A stretch of 64,000 nucleotides of DNA from Vanilla planifolia (lineage: Eukaryota; Streptophyta; Magnoliopsida; Asparagales; Orchidaceae), in assembly GCA_023846275.1 (NCBI GenBank), contig CM043868.1, forward strand, positions 7,769,653 to 7,833,652. The letters run 5' to 3'. The translations under genes and the position numbers were made by a program. A model generated the notes under the pieces. It did not search any database. It was not told where the DNA came from and was given only the letters and a program-made list of their open reading frames with translations. Shown here piece by piece: positions 10,246 to 22,600 of this stretch (position 1 is its first letter; each line of letters starts with the position of its first letter).

Positions 10246-11905
10246 TATTTTTTTTGAAAGTTGATATAAAATATATTATATCAAAAGTGGCAAAGCCATA
10301 CAAGAAATCACAAGAAGGATCCTCAAGGTGGATCAAACATGAAGTCATACAACATGAGTTTGAGTAGGGGCATGGGAAAGGAGTTCCCAGGATCCCAACA
10401 GAACTCATTGAGGCATGCAGCACGAGCAACTAAGTCAGCAGGCATGTTCCCCTCTCCGTGAATATGGGAGAACCAGACTGCCTCCAGACCCCTGGCATAC
10501 TTAAGGGTCTCAGCAAAAACCCCATCCTCAGGAGGGTGGGATATCATCTCATGAACCACCTGGAGCGCCGTCATCGAATCAGTTTGAATTTCCACAGCCT
10601 GATTAAGGGGAAGGGAACCCCTAAGCAAGTTAAGGGCCATGAGCATAGCCTGGACCTCCATCATATCAGCGACCTAGGAGAACACCCTCTTGCTGGCCAC
10701 CAAGAGCGGCCTTCCCATGCAATCTCTGACAACCATGCCAAAATCAGCAATGCAATCACCAACCACAGCATCACAATTAACTTTTATCCATCTTATTGGG
10801 GGGGAAGCCAACCATGCGTTACAAGCAAGTCCGAAGAGTTGCCAAGATTCCTGCTGGACAGGGATGAGTAGAAGAGATGTCGACTGAATGTAGTGTTCAC
10901 CTCGATCTTGATCGTCCGAAGCAACGAACACGACAAAGACACTGGATTGTTGTGCCTAATCACGTTCTTCCTTGCCCAAATGTAGTACATGGTGGTGGCT
11001 AACATGACAGCATGCCTTGCGCCGTCACCACAGATTGTAGCAGACGAGCCCACAAACCAGAGGATTCGGTCGGTGAACAGTGACCCAGCACCCGCACCTG
11101 TGGACCGACCCAGCTGAGTCAAAGCCCCACGGACCTGGCGGTCAACCCAGTGATCATAAGCACGTAGGCAATCCCAAAAACAAGTGTTGCAGGGACTCCT
11201 CTGCCATGCAGCCCAGCTGGCAATTGGTATTCCGGCTTAATCCCCTACGGGCCAACCACGTCGCCTTAGGAAGGAACTCGCCGGCGAAAGGAACTCCTCG
11301 ACATCGCTTTGATCTTCCAGATTCTCCTCATCACATCAGCGGGACGCCAGGCACCACGATTGACGGAATCCTCAGCACTGCAAACTATATGCGTGTAAAT
11401 CCGGCCAATGTCAACCCTCGCCGTCTTGGTGTGCAACTGGAGTAGAACATCCTAGGCAAATGCCACAGCTCTCGGAAGGTGCAGAATTCTGTCAGTGAGC
11501 TCCTTGCCCACCCAATTAGGGATGGCAACCACATCCCAGTCCCCAGCAGTCGTGATACAGTCAGCAACACTAGCCGGCCAGTGGGTGTGCATATTGACAA
11601 AAGTCGGCCAGCAGCAAAGTGGGAGGATACCCAGCTAGTTGTCCTCCGCAAAATGCACTATCCGCCCATCGTAGATGTGCCAGACGAAGATCGAAATTGC
11701 CACAGGCATCGCCTCCAACACCATTTTGCACACAGAAAAGGCATTCCGGGGAGCTTTCATCAGCGGATTACTCAACGTATATTTCCTCCTCATAATGTCA
11801 ACCCAGAGACTCGCTTCGCGACTGAGGAGAGTTTGCAGTTGCTCGTTTGGAGCACACGATGCCAGACGCGGAAGTCCGAAGACCAAGCCCGCCAGCGGCC
11901 TTCAA
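10246..11905 (-). mobile_element. 5'-truncated LINE (L1-type) fragment inserted in the gypsy integrase
   Basis: On the minus strand the frames encode an RT zinc-binding region (about 11890-11150, several frames) and a C-terminal RNase H domain: WIKVNCDAVVG, FGMVVRDCMGRPLL, then MEVQAMLMALNLL, EIQTDSMTALQVVHEM, GEGNMPADLVARAA, ending FMFDPP-stop at about 10330. This is the plant LINE RNase H (RVT_3-like) order. An 8-A tail on the minus strand (T-run at 10248-10256) marks the 3' end. The GC content is far above that of the host element. A TAG interrupts the RNase H near 10674, and frameshifts occur upstream. Confidence 0.8.
10323..10931 (-). pseudogene. LINE RNase H domain, broken by one stop
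   Basis: Two frame-compatible pieces (10674-10931 and 10323-10664) are separated by a TAG where the related copy at 35.5 kb reads Cys-Ala-Cys-Glu-Ala-Met-Glu-Val-Gln. Acidic positions of the RNase H fold are visible as NCDA, MMEVQ and QTDS. The C-terminus LLKLMLYDFMFDPP matches the LLKLLLDDFLFDPP end of the other copy, so both belong to one LINE family. Confidence 0.75.
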
Positions 11906-12250
11906 CAAGGTGATGCAGGTGACAAAGCTCAATTAAAGCTAAAACTAATAGATGTAACAACTCAAATGATCCAAATAATTTGTGAGAGAATATAGAAAGC
12001 ACAAAATCATGAAAATAAATACTTTGACATAAAAAATAAAATGATAGAGTTCAAAGAAGAAGATCATGTATTCTTAAAAGTAAGTCCGATGAAGGGTTTA
12101 ACTCAATTTAGTAAAGGTGGAAAGCAAAAGCCAAGGTATATTGGATCTTTTAGATACTAAAAAGTGATGGAGAGGATACATATAGAGTAGCATTATCTCC
12201 AATATTGATAGGCATGCATAATGCATTTCAATTCCAACTTTACAAAAATG
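11906..12250 (+). pseudogene. gypsy integrase C-terminus remnant
   Basis: Resumes the gypsy reading after the LINE: GDKAQLKLKLIDVTTQMIQI, then EEDHVFLKVSPMKGL, GGKQKPRYIGSF, and YRVALSPILIGMHNAFQFQL. It parallels the Tekay/Del C-terminal pattern (His-Val-Phe-Leu-Lys-Val-Ser-Pro ... Pro-Arg-Tyr-Ile-Gly-Pro-Phe ... Val-His-Asn-Val-Phe-His). One stop after CERI, others later. Confidence 0.8.
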
Positions 12251-12440
12251 CATGGTTGAAGATATAAAGAAAAGTCCATAAGAATCTTAGCTAAAGAGAT
12301 AATGCAATTAAGAAAAAGAGTAATTTTTATGGTTAAAGTATAATGACATAATCAAATAGAATGTGAAGCTACCTAAGAACTTGATGATGAGATGAGAAAG
12401 ATGTATCCTAAGCTTTTTTAAATTTTAAAGACCAAATTCT

Positions 12441-12458
12441 TAATAAGAGGGGCAAATT
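12441..12458 (+). other. Polypurine tract before the 3' LTR
   Basis: taataagaggggcaaatt lies directly before TGTAACATCC. It is the purine-rich plus-strand primer expected just upstream of a 3' LTR. Confidence 0.6.
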
Positions 12459-14732
12459 TGTAACATCCTCGATAATAAAATTAGGTATAAATCATAATAT
12501 CTCATAAAGTATGCCAAATTTTAAAAAATAAAGTATTCTAAAATATGAAATTTATATATAATTAGATAGAGCTCATTGAAATAAATTTAACGACATTTTT
12601 TTCATCTCAATCTAAATTTATTCAGAGTTTTAATGAACCATAAAAGTTAATAAGTATGAATACTTATATATATATGTTAAATAAATAAATATATATATAT
12701 TACCTATTTTTCATTTTTAAAGAACAAGGTTTTGTTTACCCCTCATTCTTGTGCTCAATGCATTCCTGTGCCTAATGAAATCCTAAGAAAGGATTTTTGC
12801 ATGACTGGAAGAAGCTTCACCAAAACTCATTCCACCAATGGTAAAGGCTACAAGAATCATTGAAACATCAATGAAAAGTAATAAAGAGGAGTTTCATGTG
12901 GTGATAAGGATTTGTTAGTTTTGAACCCATCATTTATGCTTCTTACTTTTGATTTCTCTTATTTTCAATAATATAAGCTAGTGGTTCTAATCATAGTTTT
13001 ATTTAGCTATTATGTTGATGGAATGTAGAATACCTTGAGTTTTGCAAGTTAAAGTTTCAAAAAAATGGGAAATCTAAGAAAAAACATTGCTTAAAAAGAG
13101 AGAGAGAGAAAGAGAGAAATTTCATTAATTTGAAGTAAGTTTTGTAATGGAGAAATTACAAATCTTATTAAATTGAAATTTTGTAATTCTTTATATTGAG
13201 TTGAGACATGTGTTACTTGATAGGAAAAATTATGAAATAAGAAACTTGACTAATAATATGAATAATCACAAAAAATAAGAAACTTTTTTAGGTAAGTACT
13301 CTAAAATAAATATTATATATATATGTTTGATGTAGTACTAATTATTAAAATTAATATTTTGCATATGAATCTTGTACAAAGCATATGATATTGATGTACT
13401 CATGAAGTTCCATTATATGTATTTGCATAAAAATATGCACTTACAAGTAGATGTATGCCTTCTTATTGTTGACAAATTATTATGTGAAATTATTTGACAT
13501 GATTAATTGTATAAGTATAATATTTTATGAACTGATGCATAAATGTTATGAAAAATAAAGATTTTACATGTAAAAACAAATTAAGAAAATGATAGTTAAG
13601 GATATATTAAATGGCATGAATGAAATAATAAATTCTTTAAAAGTTAATATGTGTTATTCTTTGTCGCTAATGTCATATGATGGAGATATTGTTGTCGTAA
13701 GATAACTAGTAGCTAGTTTGTTACATTATTATTATTGCTATTGTGAGGTGAACAGTGGCTAGTATGCCACATGGTAGATATTTACTATCGTGAGGTAGCT
13801 AGTGACCAGTGTGTTATAAGATCGAGATTTATCATCATGAAGTGGTAGTATCTAATGGTCTACACTCTATAGATTTATTTCAATGACATGTACATTAAAA
13901 ATATAAGAATATTGATCATTATTGTGCATGAGAACATGATATGATAAATTAAAAAATAAGATTTCTATTATAATTAAATTAAATGAAAAGTACATAGGCT
14001 TATGTAAGATTTACTTAGTTAAGTAGAAATAGGTTCTAATAAGCATGAGCATATTAAAAAAATTGAAAATAAAATAGAGGATACATGTATTTGTTATTTC
14101 TTTTAGAGATTATGGCATGTTTTTCTCTTGATAACATATCATATTTCTTCTTTTTAATATTAACATAAATGAGACTATGTTTGCTTACATATTATGATTA
14201 ATGTTTATGATTAGACATTATTTATGTTTATCTTAAATTATTACTTATTTTTATATTTATTTATTATTATAAATAGTCTACTAAGTTAGTGATAGTTGGT
14301 TTAGTCTTTCTTTGATATTAACATTTCAAGTATATTGAAGCCATAACAGAAAAAGGATTACTTATAAGAATAACTTATAAGAAAAATTAAAACTTCAAGG
14401 TTTACAGTATAAGAGTTAAACTGAATGACTTGTAATTTATGTGATAAATTTAATATTATATATGCATTTGAAATATTGATATAATACTATAAAAATAGTG
14501 AAAATTATGACATGTAATTATTGTGATAGTTTTAGTTATTTATAGTTATTAAGTTTAGTTATTTATAATTATATAAACTGTATGATTATCATATTTATAA
14601 ATATAAATGTTATATTAACATAATTGTAGATTTGAAAATGAGCATAATCAGGGAGAGATTTTGTTTATTTGAATTCTAAAATTTGAGAGCATAAAATAAA
14701 TTAAATATGTGGCAAAAATAAGTCGTGCCACA
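12459..14732 (+). repeat. 3' LTR of the gypsy element
   Basis: Starts TGTAACATCC, a common start of plant gypsy LTRs, and ends GCCACA before a second primer-binding-like sequence (tagtatcagagca, about 14738-14750). Collinear with 5210-7512 but clearly diverged, with many indels, so the insertion is old. Confidence 0.75.
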
Positions 14733-14835
14733 TTTATAGTATCAGAGCATTATTTAATTTAAAGAAAATCAAAACATGAATTCAATCTAGAAAATAAATA
14801 AAATTATGTGACAAAAAATAGGAACATCATAATAA
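14733..14835 (+). repeat. Leader sequence duplicated beyond the 3' LTR
   Basis: tagtatcagagca and the ~90 bases after it match the leader that follows the 5' LTR (about 7518-7615), including 'aaaacatgaattcaatctag' against 'agaacatgaattcattctaa'. A 3' LTR should be followed by host DNA, so this is the start of a second internal region. Similarity stops at about 14835. Confidence 0.6.
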
Positions 14836-14844
14836 ACCTACAAT

Positions 14845-15650
14845 ATACTTTGATAATGTCTATATCTTATTGATTGTTATTTTTAAACTCATGACTTATT
14901 GTCATAATTCTCTGATATATTCTAGCACAATTTGTCTTTTGCTATCATAAATTATCACTTTCTTCATCTTTCCTTCATATAATGAATGAGGTAAAATTAT
15001 TCTCTAATTAATTTGTTGAATTGGCTTCATTTCACTTCTACAATTATTCTAATTCTTAAGCAAGCATTTCATTTGGCTAATACATGATTCATTATTTTTA
15101 ATCAAACATACATCACTTTGTCAATTGATTCATAGTCATATAGAAAGAAATATGTCTATAATTCCTCCAATCAAGTATTTAATTTCTCTCCATCCATTGT
15201 ATCATCATAATTTGCTAAATTAAGTGTAGCATCTATCTTGAAAAGATGTCATAAATCTTGTGCATCAAAAGTGTGAAATTGATGTCATCCTCATCTTTCA
15301 ATTATCTTAGGCTTACTAAATTTACCATTCTTATGATTAAGAATATTTTCTTTCTTTATCTTTTGTTTTAGATCTATCATAAAAAGTGATTGAGATTTTA
15401 GCATTATCTTCTTTAAAACGTATTCTTTTTGTGTTAATAAAGCTACCTATACCTCCAAGCTTGATGGTAAAATAGTAAATATACTCAAACATGATCAAAG
15501 CCTCCTTAATCTTTTGATTTTCTTTTACGACTTGCTCTTTAACTACTTTCTTCTTTACTTCTATCGATTATATAAAAATGAAGCATTATGATATCAAAAA
15601 TAATATGATCTATCTATGAGGTATTTTTGCCCTAAGCCCTTAATAAGAAA
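14845..15650 (-). pseudogene. gypsy gag remnant, copy 1
   Basis: Minus-strand frames read KIDATLNLANYDDTMDGEKL, then NTWLEELQTYFFLYDYESI, then a NKLIREXFYLIHY stretch. This is the retrotransposon gag pattern (… Ala-Xaa-Leu … Tyr-Asp-Gly … Asp-Gly-Glu-Lys-Leu-Xaa-Xaa-Trp-Leu … Tyr-Phe). Several stops. It is similar to 17070-17870. Confidence 0.65.
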
Positions 15651-17069
15651 TCTTATTTTTTGAATTGCAACAATGAAAAAGTGGATGTATGAGAATGGAA
15701 GGAGCTATGGATGAAAGAAAAAGAAAGATGTTTTTGTCACAAGGAGATTAAATCCTCAAAAGTTCCTTCAAGGAATTTTTAATTAAAGAAGTTCTTAATT
15801 CTAAGGTTCTAATTTTTAGAGTTTTGAATTACAAAGTTGTAAATTTAAGAGTTTGGATTTCCATAAGAAATTTAACCCAAAAAAATCTTGCAAAATTTCC
15901 ACCTCAAGTGATCTAGCCACGTGTGTGAACTTGTGCCATCAGCCAATGCTAGGACATTTTTCATAGGGGTACGTATTGTTCCTATGTGCAAATAATCTTA
16001 TACATGCATGGATCATGATGGTGTGATAGGTAGCCCATAAGCATGAACATGGAGCACACGTGCTCCCTTCCTATGTAGTTAAGCACCTTAGCATGTGCAC
16101 TTACATCTTCATGCTTGAAGCCTAACCAAAGCACTATAATGCATGCTTTGGCACACCTATAGTGAGCCATCATGCGTGGGTCAAATTACAGTTCATGTTG
16201 CCTAATTTTGCTACGATGTTTATTTCATTTTGTTATCTCTCTTAGCTTTTCACACTTTTTAAGTTTAGTGAATACAAAATTAAGCTCTTGATTAGTTTAT
16301 CAATATTATACAACACCCTTGATAGCTACTCTTAAGTATCCTTACTCTTGTTACCTTTAGGTTAATGAATTATAGGTTAGGTTAATGTATAGTATGTCTT
16401 GTCCAAGACATTATACATTAACTTCAACGAACTTTACACAACTGACTTCTTTAAATGAACTTAAACATAAAATGTACCATATGTAGAGTTAAATATAAAA
16501 AAGTTCATATCCAACAAGAATAAAATACTATAAACCCTCTCGATTTCCACTCCAATCAATTTTTAACTCATAACATCACAACATTAATTCTAATGCCAAC
16601 AAGAACTAAAGCCCACTCAATTATAATTTAAAAGCCTTTAAACAAATAAAAGAATAAAGTTCTAATGCTTATGTTTGGTTTTCTCTATTCTTCTTGCTAC
16701 TACAACACTTCTAACCACTCTTCTCTTCTGCTTACAAATTTTAGTCATAATTGGAATAAGTACTTTAACTTTCTTAAATTTTCTTAAAATATTATAAGAT
16801 ATAATTTTTAGTATTTTTATTATGTGTCATATATTTTTGCAGTGATCGCAATACTTCTTAGTTCTACAAGTAATTATTTATTGAAAAATAGTTTTTCTTT
16901 TCTCACTAATTTTTTTGGCTTATATATAAATTTTTTTGGTATTTTATCACTCTAATTTTGTCCCTTTGCATTCATTTTTTTATAGCCATTGTGAATGTAA
17001 TAGTTTATTTTAATGATTAAATAAGAAAATTAAATAATTTAGTAGTAATAAGATAATATAAAACTATAG
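15651..17069. other. Non-coding sequence between gag copies, probably LTR/leader remnants
   Basis: No gene seen. The 15900-16200 part is richer in G+C and in CATG/GCATGC words, as is 18120-18480, and each lies at a similar distance from its gag remnant, so they may be equivalent leader or LTR portions. The rest (16200-17069) is AT-rich with no recognisable motif. Confidence 0.35.
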
Positions 17070-17870
17070 ATACTTTGATAATATATACAACTTTTCCTAA
17101 ATTCATGCTTTTTGTTGGAATTTTATGATATATTCTTGCACAATTTGTCTCTATTGGTACTACAAGATATGCAAATTCCTCCACCTTTCTTTCATATAAA
17201 CCAAGGGATAAAATTGATCTCTAATTAATATTTTAAATTTCTCCATATCACTTTGTTAACTATGTTAATTTTGAAGTAAGTATTTCACGAGTCTAATGCA
17301 TGACTCACCATTTTTAATCTAGCATAACTATTTTATCAATTTAAAAATATTTGTATAGGAAAAAATATATCTCTACTTTACCTAACTAGGTATTTATTTT
17401 CTTTACATTCATTGTGTCATCATAAATAAGCAAAGCAAGTATAGCATTTATCTTAAAAGGACACTTTTGATTCCTATGCTCAAAAGGGTGAGGTTGGTGA
17501 TTTCATCGTCTTCTTTAACTCTAATTATTCTTGGGTTATCACTAATTCTAGAATTCCTCTAACTAAAAGTATTTTCTTTTGGTGGATTATCTTTGGAATC
17601 TATTGTAAAAGCAGATTAGGATTTTAACATTATCAATGTTAACACGTAATAGTTATATGTGCCTTCAAGCTTGATAGTAAAATAGTAAGCATAGTCATCT
17701 AATTGAAGCATTCTAAATCTCCCTATTTCCTTTAATAGCTTGCTCTTAAACTACTTTCTTCTTAACTCAATCCATTAGCAACGAATCCAAGCACTCTTAT
17801 ATCAAAAAAATAGTATGATATATCTGTAATGTGTTCTTGCCTTAAGCCCTTAACAACATAAATTTGAAAC
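17070..17870 (-). pseudogene. gypsy gag remnant, copy 2
   Basis: Parallels 14845-15650 on the same strand. Shared blocks include 'ctttgataat', 'gatatattctngcacaatttgtct', 'cctttctttcatataa', 'attgtgtcatcata', 'aagcttgatngtaaaatagtaa' and the 'gttttngtcaca' that follows at 17915. No intact frame remains. Confidence 0.6.
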
Positions 17871-18025
17871 AAGAGAAATGACAATGAACTAAGGAAAGAA
17901 AAAAAAAATGGGTTTTTGTCACAAATATGGAATTCCTCAAGAAGATGAAATTTAAGAGGATGCAAAAGATTCGAATTATTTCATTTATTATTCTCACCCT
18001 TTAATATAAAGGTTTAAATCTAACA

Positions 18026-18030
18026 TCTTA

Positions 18031-18078
<48 letters not shown>

Positions 18079-18083
18079 TAAGA
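18026..18083. repeat. Perfect 58-bp palindrome with an (AT)n core
   Basis: The arm tcttatgaaaatt (18026-18038) is followed by an uninterrupted AT dinucleotide run and by the exact inverse arm aattttcataaga (18071-18083). The whole sequence can fold into one hairpin or cruciform. Confidence 0.9.
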
Positions 18084-18089
18084 AATATG

Positions 18090-19690
18090 ATGTATTGACA
18101 TAGATCTCATATTTTACAAAAATTTGTGCCACAGTGAGCTTATCAACCCATGTGCGAGCTGCTACAGGCCCTTTTGAGGTTACTTTGAATAAGTTAATTT
18201 GCGATATAGTACTTACTATGCATATGATGCACGTGGATGACCACACATTAGCACTTGTGGGTTCCATTCTGACACTTAGACAATGTCTTGTCACATGTGT
18301 GCTGACTAAAAGGTGTGGTAGGTTTACCTACCAAGCATGGACCATAAGTGGTGTGGCATACACATGTGTAGTGCACATGCATAGTGGGTGTACCCATCGT
18401 AGGATATGTTTTGCACATGTGGTTGTCACACACAATTATGCTCACATTTACGCCTTTATGCATGTTATGTAACCTATAAACTACATCATGAAATTTAATA
18501 AGCTTGCAATAAGCCTTTGGGATGACCTCACTAGTGGTTCTTGCCTCTTAGTATTACAACAACAAGTTTCATCATTTTGTCTCCTTCATTTTTTTACAAC
18601 TTTTGGATTGAAGTAACTTGTAATTAAGGTCCTAATTAATCAATGTCAGATCATACATTGCATCTTATGCATGGGTTTTATTTCTTTTTCTTTTCATTAT
18701 AGAATAAAGCATGTAAGGAAATCATATTTTATTTCTTTATTATTTTCTTTTTCCTCATATCATGTATGAAGATGAGTTGCCAAAAGTCTTATCATGTCTA
18801 CTTCCATACCTATTTGCTTCCTTTTCTATTCCTTCGCATGTTTTATTTTCATGCTTTTGTCATCCATAGCAAGAAATTTAGTGATATATATACAATTTGT
18901 CAATTATATATATGTATCTATGCTAGATCTTACTATTAGCTTCATGTTATGTAATAATGACGCCATGTTAAGGAATATATGAATATTTTAGTTTCATTTC
19001 AACAAATGTTTATAGGAACTTATTATATGATTTGTAGATAAAACCTTTTAAACCATTTGATCCATCTTTCATGCCTTTCCTTCTCGCATAAATCATACTA
19101 TCTAATGTTGATATCATACGACATGATGAGGATGGGTAGCCATTTCCTAATACCAACAAAACTTACAATCATACCATATGTTTCCTTTTAATAATTAACC
19201 TTAAAATAATATGTGTTTACCATACAATATTTACTAATCCTTTATCTTGTTCTTTCTAAACTAAACATGTTAAATGTAAAATATCAATATATTATACACT
19301 TCTCTTATGAAATGGTCTTTTGTTACTTCCACACTTATCGTACTGTATGGTGGGTGCCTTCATACTCTATGATGGCTTTGAAAAACAACAATGAAATAAA
19401 CAAATCATTTCATTCTTCTCTTAAGATTCATAAAAATGTTTTTTATAATATAAAAAAGTAAAAGGATGGGTAAAATGATTGATGCAACATCCAAATCAAA
19501 TTACTTTGCTTATGATTTTCTCTTTGTAAATATAGCAAGTCCCATCACTTTCACTAAGTTTTTTCTTTCTTTTCTCCTAATTTTCCTTTGGTCATACTAA
19601 AGTTTTCCTACTATTGGTTCTTCTCTTTTCTCTTTCTTCCTAACTCTCAATTAAAACTCCACTCTACAAGGGTATCCTTTCCTTAATGCA
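18090..19690. other. No gene recognised
   Basis: 18120-18480 is a moderately GC-richer stretch with many ACATGTG/GCACATG words and a short GTAGGT/ACCTAC hairpin near 18317-18330; an open frame of 112 codons spans it but resembles nothing I know. 18500-19690 is AT-rich with T-rich tracts. Confidence 0.4.
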
Positions 19691-22600
19691 TCTCATTTTT
19701 GGCTAGCCAAAGTAAGTAAATTACCTCTTGATTTTATTAAATTAATTATTATAACTTTTTATTGTAGCTATTATAAATTATGCTCATAATAAGGATTATA
19801 TAGAGTGATGGTAAACATCATATAGTATGATGAGAAAAGAAATCTGATTGGATGATAGTTATGAATAACATACGATATGATATTGGATGATCGTATAATA
19901 TGATCGAGAAATAGAAGCACTTGGGGTACAAGTGTTAATAGACTATTAAGGCAAACAATGGTCATACATGTACAACTCAATGGTTATATAAGTACAATAA
20001 TTTCATGGATGTTAATGTTAGAACATGTTCGATATGATAAGGAAGAAGTTTTAGTGTCATAAAAGTATGATATAAGAATATCAAATATTATAGTCAAATA
20101 ATAAAGAGAATAAAGTGAGGCACAAAACTTAGTTAATGATTACAAAAGGACAAACCAATTATCTAAAAGGATGTCAATGCAAAAAAATGAAGAGTTAGTT
20201 CAAGTAATAAAGCGATAATATGAGTACAAAGTCACTAATCATATTGGTACATTGACAAGAGAATGAAAATATTCTAAGGTGAGTTTAGGGAAGCTAGTAT
20301 ATCATATAATATAATTAGCGTAATCATATAAGTACACTAAAGCTAAGGAAAATATTAGACAAATGAATCATTATGTTAAAATGGGTGATTAAGGTGTATA
20401 GTATATCATACATATATGAATATTAGATCATACCATAATAATTAAAAGAACTATTAGTTAATAAAAGTTTTTTTAACTCAACATTTAGTATGACGTTGGT
20501 ATAATACTAGTTTGAAGAAGAGATGCTAAATAAATTGATTTTTGTAGTCAAGCTGTTCTTAATCCCATCCATTGAAATTAAGGTGCCCTAGATCTAAGGA
20601 TTAAAAAATGACTTAATTAGAGTTAGTAACACAAGGATTAATGGTTTGAACCATTAGGATATTAGGGTTTAATCCTAGTCATGAAACTTAAGGGAGGTAT
20701 TAGAGATTGTGGTCATTTTATATAGAATGCTTTGTTAATTATCCTAGAACTCCTAATCATTCTTCTAACCTAAAAGTATAATTGAGACAAGGAGGGGAAG
20801 AAGAACTACTATGATCATGAAAAGGAAGAACAATCCTTAGTAAAGTCCTCTACTTAGGTCACAAGGTGGGATAAACCTCAAGATCACACAATTAAACTGA
20901 GCTAATTTATGAGTAATTACTTGTGGTTGAAGTAGATGTATGTTATTCATTGAATGATTTTCACCATTCAAAGAATTTGAATGATTGATGAAATTTGTAT
21001 TAACCAAGACTTGTTGGTAGTAGAACATGTTTTATGTATCTCTTTATGAAAATTTATTTAGAAGTAGTGCATGTTTAGTTTCTCCTTTTATTTGATAGGT
21101 TATTGTCAAGTTTTTATTCTTAAATGCTTTTTAATATTGAGATTCATTGTTGATACATGTAATATACGAAATTTTATAAATTTTGAGATGATTTAAATTA
21201 GCATAATCACCTTACTTAAAATTGGCATGCTTTTAAAATATTGGAAATTAATGATTTGTCCAAGAAGTAGTTGCATGAAATTAAGAATCAAATATTATTT
21301 ATTAAGGGCTTGTTATCTTGATAATTTTGTTAGGAACACTTATGAACCAAGAATGACTTGAAATGAGATCTAACTATTTATCAATTTTTGTAGGAATATC
21401 ATGTTATATGAAAGTTATTCTTCAGGCATCACAAGGTGTTGCATTAATGATTTACATATTATAAAGACATTATTAATTTTAACATGATGGGCTTTAACTT
21501 GAGTTATGGCTTAATGAGAATCATTAAGTTTATATAAGAGAATATTATAATAAATTTGAGAACAGTTCTTATGCAACTGAACTTAGACTAAGGCTTTGGA
21601 CACTAGAATAAAAATTTGAACTAAGCCAAAAACCAAGGTATTCTTATGGCTAAGCATTGTCATGCTTTGATTTTTCTTGGATGCTAGCACCATGGCTTGA
21701 TTAAGTCATGAAGAGAAATGGTTTAGACTATGGAATGACTAGATAGCCTTTAAGGTTAAGAGAAATCCTAAATTTCTAATGGAGGAACCTAGTAGGGCTA
21801 AGTTGAATGACTTACAAAAAAGCCTTAAGTTGATTGAAAATTTTTTTAGGATTGTAGGAATTTGGTGGGGTTAGACTTGGTGAAAGTGTGGTGAGATTTG
21901 TGTAGAATTGATAACCAATATATGATTTAAGATAAATATCTAAATATATATTTCATATCTTGTCAAAGACTCTTAAGAGATTAATTAAGAGTGATATAGG
22001 TTTTGATTAGCTTGTGATCAAAGGATTTGTTATTCTTGAATGAAGATCTTAGATAAGAACTCAGGATCAAAGCATGGATATTAATACTTGGTGAGTCTAA
22101 TGCATGCTTGGAATAAGGCCTTGGGATGGAATAGTCCTTATGTAAATTTTTGGATGAGATAAGGATTCAATCGAAGCCTTAAATGAAGATGCTAGGATTA
22201 GTCAAGTGAAACTTTGCTTGTTCTTATGATGAATAAACCTTAGGCATTACTTTGTTGATTTGGGTAAGACATTGAGTAAATTTATAGTCTCTTAGGCCAT
22301 GGCTTAGCATCCTAAATAGTTATATAAAGAGTTAAGTGAGTAACTTATGAGAGACTTAGGATGAGCCTAGTGACTTAAACTAGGCTAGATGGTAAGGAGT
22401 CATTATTAAGACTCATATGTTGGATTCATTGGTGGCTGGCCATGTTCTAAAAGGATGCTTAAGGATAAAACTAAGATATGACATTAAAGAGACCCCAAGA
22501 ATAACAAGACAAATAAAATAGTTCTAGATAAGACTCTAGATAAGGCTAAAGATAAAAACTAATCAATATGGGAGCTTTTAGATTTATTAGACTAGCTAAC

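Larger units (their letters stand above)
5210..14732 (+). mobile_element. Degenerate Ty3/gypsy LTR retrotransposon with paired LTRs, interrupted by a LINE
   Basis: Two diverged direct repeats of ~2.3 kb (5210-7512 and 12459-14732) flank an internal region. In plus-strand order it holds remnants of an aspartic protease (about 8090-8170), reverse transcriptase (about 8700-9000), RNase H (about 9450-9740), the integrase zinc domain (about 10050-10130) and the integrase C-terminus (about 11910-12240). The order PR-RT-RH-IN is that of Ty3/gypsy. The C-terminal block (HVFLKVSPMKG, then a PRYIGSF-like stretch, then ALSP) is typical of the Tekay/Del group. Every domain has stops or frameshifts, so the element is dead. 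A LINE fragment lies inside integrase (10246 to about 11905) on the opposite strand. Confidence 0.85.

Noticed and set aside
11479-11913. 144-codon plus-strand frame
   Set aside because: Antisense of the LINE zinc-binding region, open because of its GC content.
18134-18472. 112-codon plus-strand frame
   Set aside because: Repeated ACATGTG words generate His/Val/Cys/Thr-rich translation; probably LTR sequence.
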